A model generated the notes under the pieces. It ran no database searches, was not told where the DNA came from, and was given only the letters and a program-made list of their open reading frames with translations. A stretch of DNA of 5,064 bases from an uncultured Pseudomonadales bacterium (GTDB taxonomy: Bacteria > Pseudomonadota > Gammaproteobacteria > Pseudomonadales > Pseudohongiellaceae). The stretch covers positions 1-5,064 of the forward strand of contig CALKDE010000164.1 in NCBI GenBank assembly GCA_938082955.1. Direction: 5' to 3'. This document shows, one piece after another, positions 4,521 through 5,064 of this stretch; within the stretch, counting starts at the first letter, position 1; each line of letters begins with the position of its first letter. The position numbers and the translations under genes were made by a program.

Positions 4521-4642
4521 GGAGAGATCTTCAGCGCATAAAGTTCAACCCAATCGCACTACCCAGCATCAGAAACAAACTAGCAGTCAGTCGCTACAAT
4601 CAATATCGTATCCCCTGCTAAGCGCGTATAGAGGAAACTTTA
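4521..4642 (+). pseudogene. Decayed second copy of tRNA-Ser
   Basis: Two blocks match the intact tRNA-Ser in the same order. GGAGAGAT (4521-4528), preceded by ATTTAT as in the real gene, matches its 5' acceptor end. 4612-4642 matches 4260-4290 (anticodon loop through variable arm) at 29 of 31 positions without gaps. Between them lie 83 unrelated bases where the tRNA has 21, so the D arm is replaced. The T arm, 3' acceptor and CCA are absent, and purU sequence begins nine bases later. It cannot fold as a tRNA. The match of the flanking hairpin unit also supports a duplicated tRNA module rather than chance. Confidence 0.7.
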
Positions 4643-4651
4643 GAGTGCTAT

Positions 4652-5064
4652 CTAGTCAAAAACGACCGTCTTCGACCCCTGTACCACAACTCGGTCTTCC
4701 AAATGGTTACGCAGCGCTCTCGCTAGTACTGTCTTCTCAACATCCTTGCCCAAGCGTACTAAGTCTTCTTTTTTATGACGATGCCCAACTCTCATTACAT
4801 CTTGCTCTATTATAGGTCCTTCATCTAGGTCTTCGGTCACATAGTGACTGGTTGCACCGATCAGCTTGACCCCTCTTTCATATGCCTTTTCATAAGGGTT
4901 AGCTCCAACAAAAGAAGGCAAGAAACTATGGTGAATATTGAGTAACCGGCCTTTGTATTTTCCACACATGTCCGGTGGGATAATTTGCATAAACCGTGCT
5001 AACACTATTGTGTCCGCACCGTGCGAATCGATTAACTCCATTATTTTTTCGAATGCCGGTCGTT
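4652..5064 (-). CDS. purU: Formyltetrahydrofolate deformylase PurU, C-terminal part (cut by window edge)
   Basis: The frame enters from the right edge (RPAFEKIMELIDSHGADTIV...) and stops at TAG 4654-4652, giving 137 residues of the hydrolase domain. VLARFMQIIPP, NIHHSFLPSFVGANPYEKAY, GVKLIGATSHYVTEDLDEGPI and RLGKDVEKTVLARAL are near-identical to PurU signatures. The catalytic Asn and His of NIHHS and the Asp of LDEGP are present (residues 35, 37 and 73 counted from the internal Met at 5041). PurU hydrolyses 10-formyl-THF to formate and THF, balancing one-carbon pools and supplying formate for PurT in purine synthesis. The N-terminal ACT domain lies outside the window. The internal Met at 5041 is not a start, because conserved hydrolase sequence continues upstream. 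GAR transformylase PurN shares the fold, but IHHSFLPSFVGANPY and DVEK are PurU features. It converges with the tRNA and has no terminator until 4326-4354. Confidence 0.95.
   Translation of the reverse strand, partial: RPAFEKIMELIDSHGADTIVLARFMQIIPPDMCGKYKGRLLNIHHSFLPSFVGANPYEKAYERGVKLIGATSHYVTEDLDEGPIIEQDVMRVGHRHKKEDLVRLGKDVEKTVLARALRNHLEDRVVVQGSKTVVFD

Noticed and set aside
4260..4642. Integrated element bounded by attL/attR at tRNA-Ser
   Set aside because: The two 31-nt copies enclose only about 320 bp of structured DNA with no integrase or cargo. Module duplication explains the flanking similarity better.
4510..4815. Plus-strand 101-codon frame
   Set aside because: Most of it is antisense to conserved purU, and its left part includes the tRNA relic. 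The shared LLxAYRGNF peptide is only the translated tRNA repeat.

Overview
The window looks like a piece of a proteobacterial chromosome, most likely a marine-type gammaproteobacterium. I base this on the PurU sequence, the class of CoA-ester genes, a tRNA-Ser(GCU) with an encoded CCA, and mixed base composition. The taxonomic guess is an inference and is not firm.

The left 3.9 kb is a CoA-thioester pathway arranged as two divergent operons around a 198-bp intergenic region. Reading left on the minus strand are a single-domain MaoC hydratase (1222-1674, GTG start), a CitE/HpcH-type CoA-ester lyase (282-1175), and the first 93 residues of an acyl-CoA dehydrogenase (1-279, GTG start, cut by the window edge). 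Reading right are a two-hotdog hydratase of the mesaconyl-C4-CoA/itaconyl-CoA hydratase type (1873-2739) and a class III (CaiB/BaiF) CoA-transferase (2736-3923), coupled by an ATGA overlap. Together these can activate a C5 dicarboxylate (itaconate or mesaconate), hydrate it to citramalyl-CoA and split it to acetyl-CoA and pyruvate. The gene set matches both the Pseudomonas-type itaconate pathway and the glyoxylate-assimilation half of the 3-hydroxypropionate bicycle. The sequence alone does not decide between them.

The segment 3924-4651 codes for no protein but is unusually structured. It starts with a stable-RNA-like promoter (TATTAT followed by a GC-rich discriminator) and a hairpin at 3986-4014. 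Two tandem copies, about 77 nt apart, of a multi-hairpin repeat follow (A and B). Then come a complete tRNA-Ser(GCU) (4231-4320), a strong bidirectional terminator inside a perfect 65-nt inverted repeat that reaches back into the tRNA acceptor strand (4308-4372), a third copy of the hairpin repeat (C), and a decayed second copy of the tRNA-Ser gene (4521-4642). The stems differ between repeat copies but still pair, which suggests selection on structure. The layout suggests that a 'hairpin leader + tRNA-Ser' module was duplicated and the second tRNA then decayed.

The right end (4652-5064, minus strand) is the C-terminal part of purU, formyltetrahydrofolate deformylase. It converges on the tRNA locus, and its stop codon lies only 9 nt from the tRNA relic.
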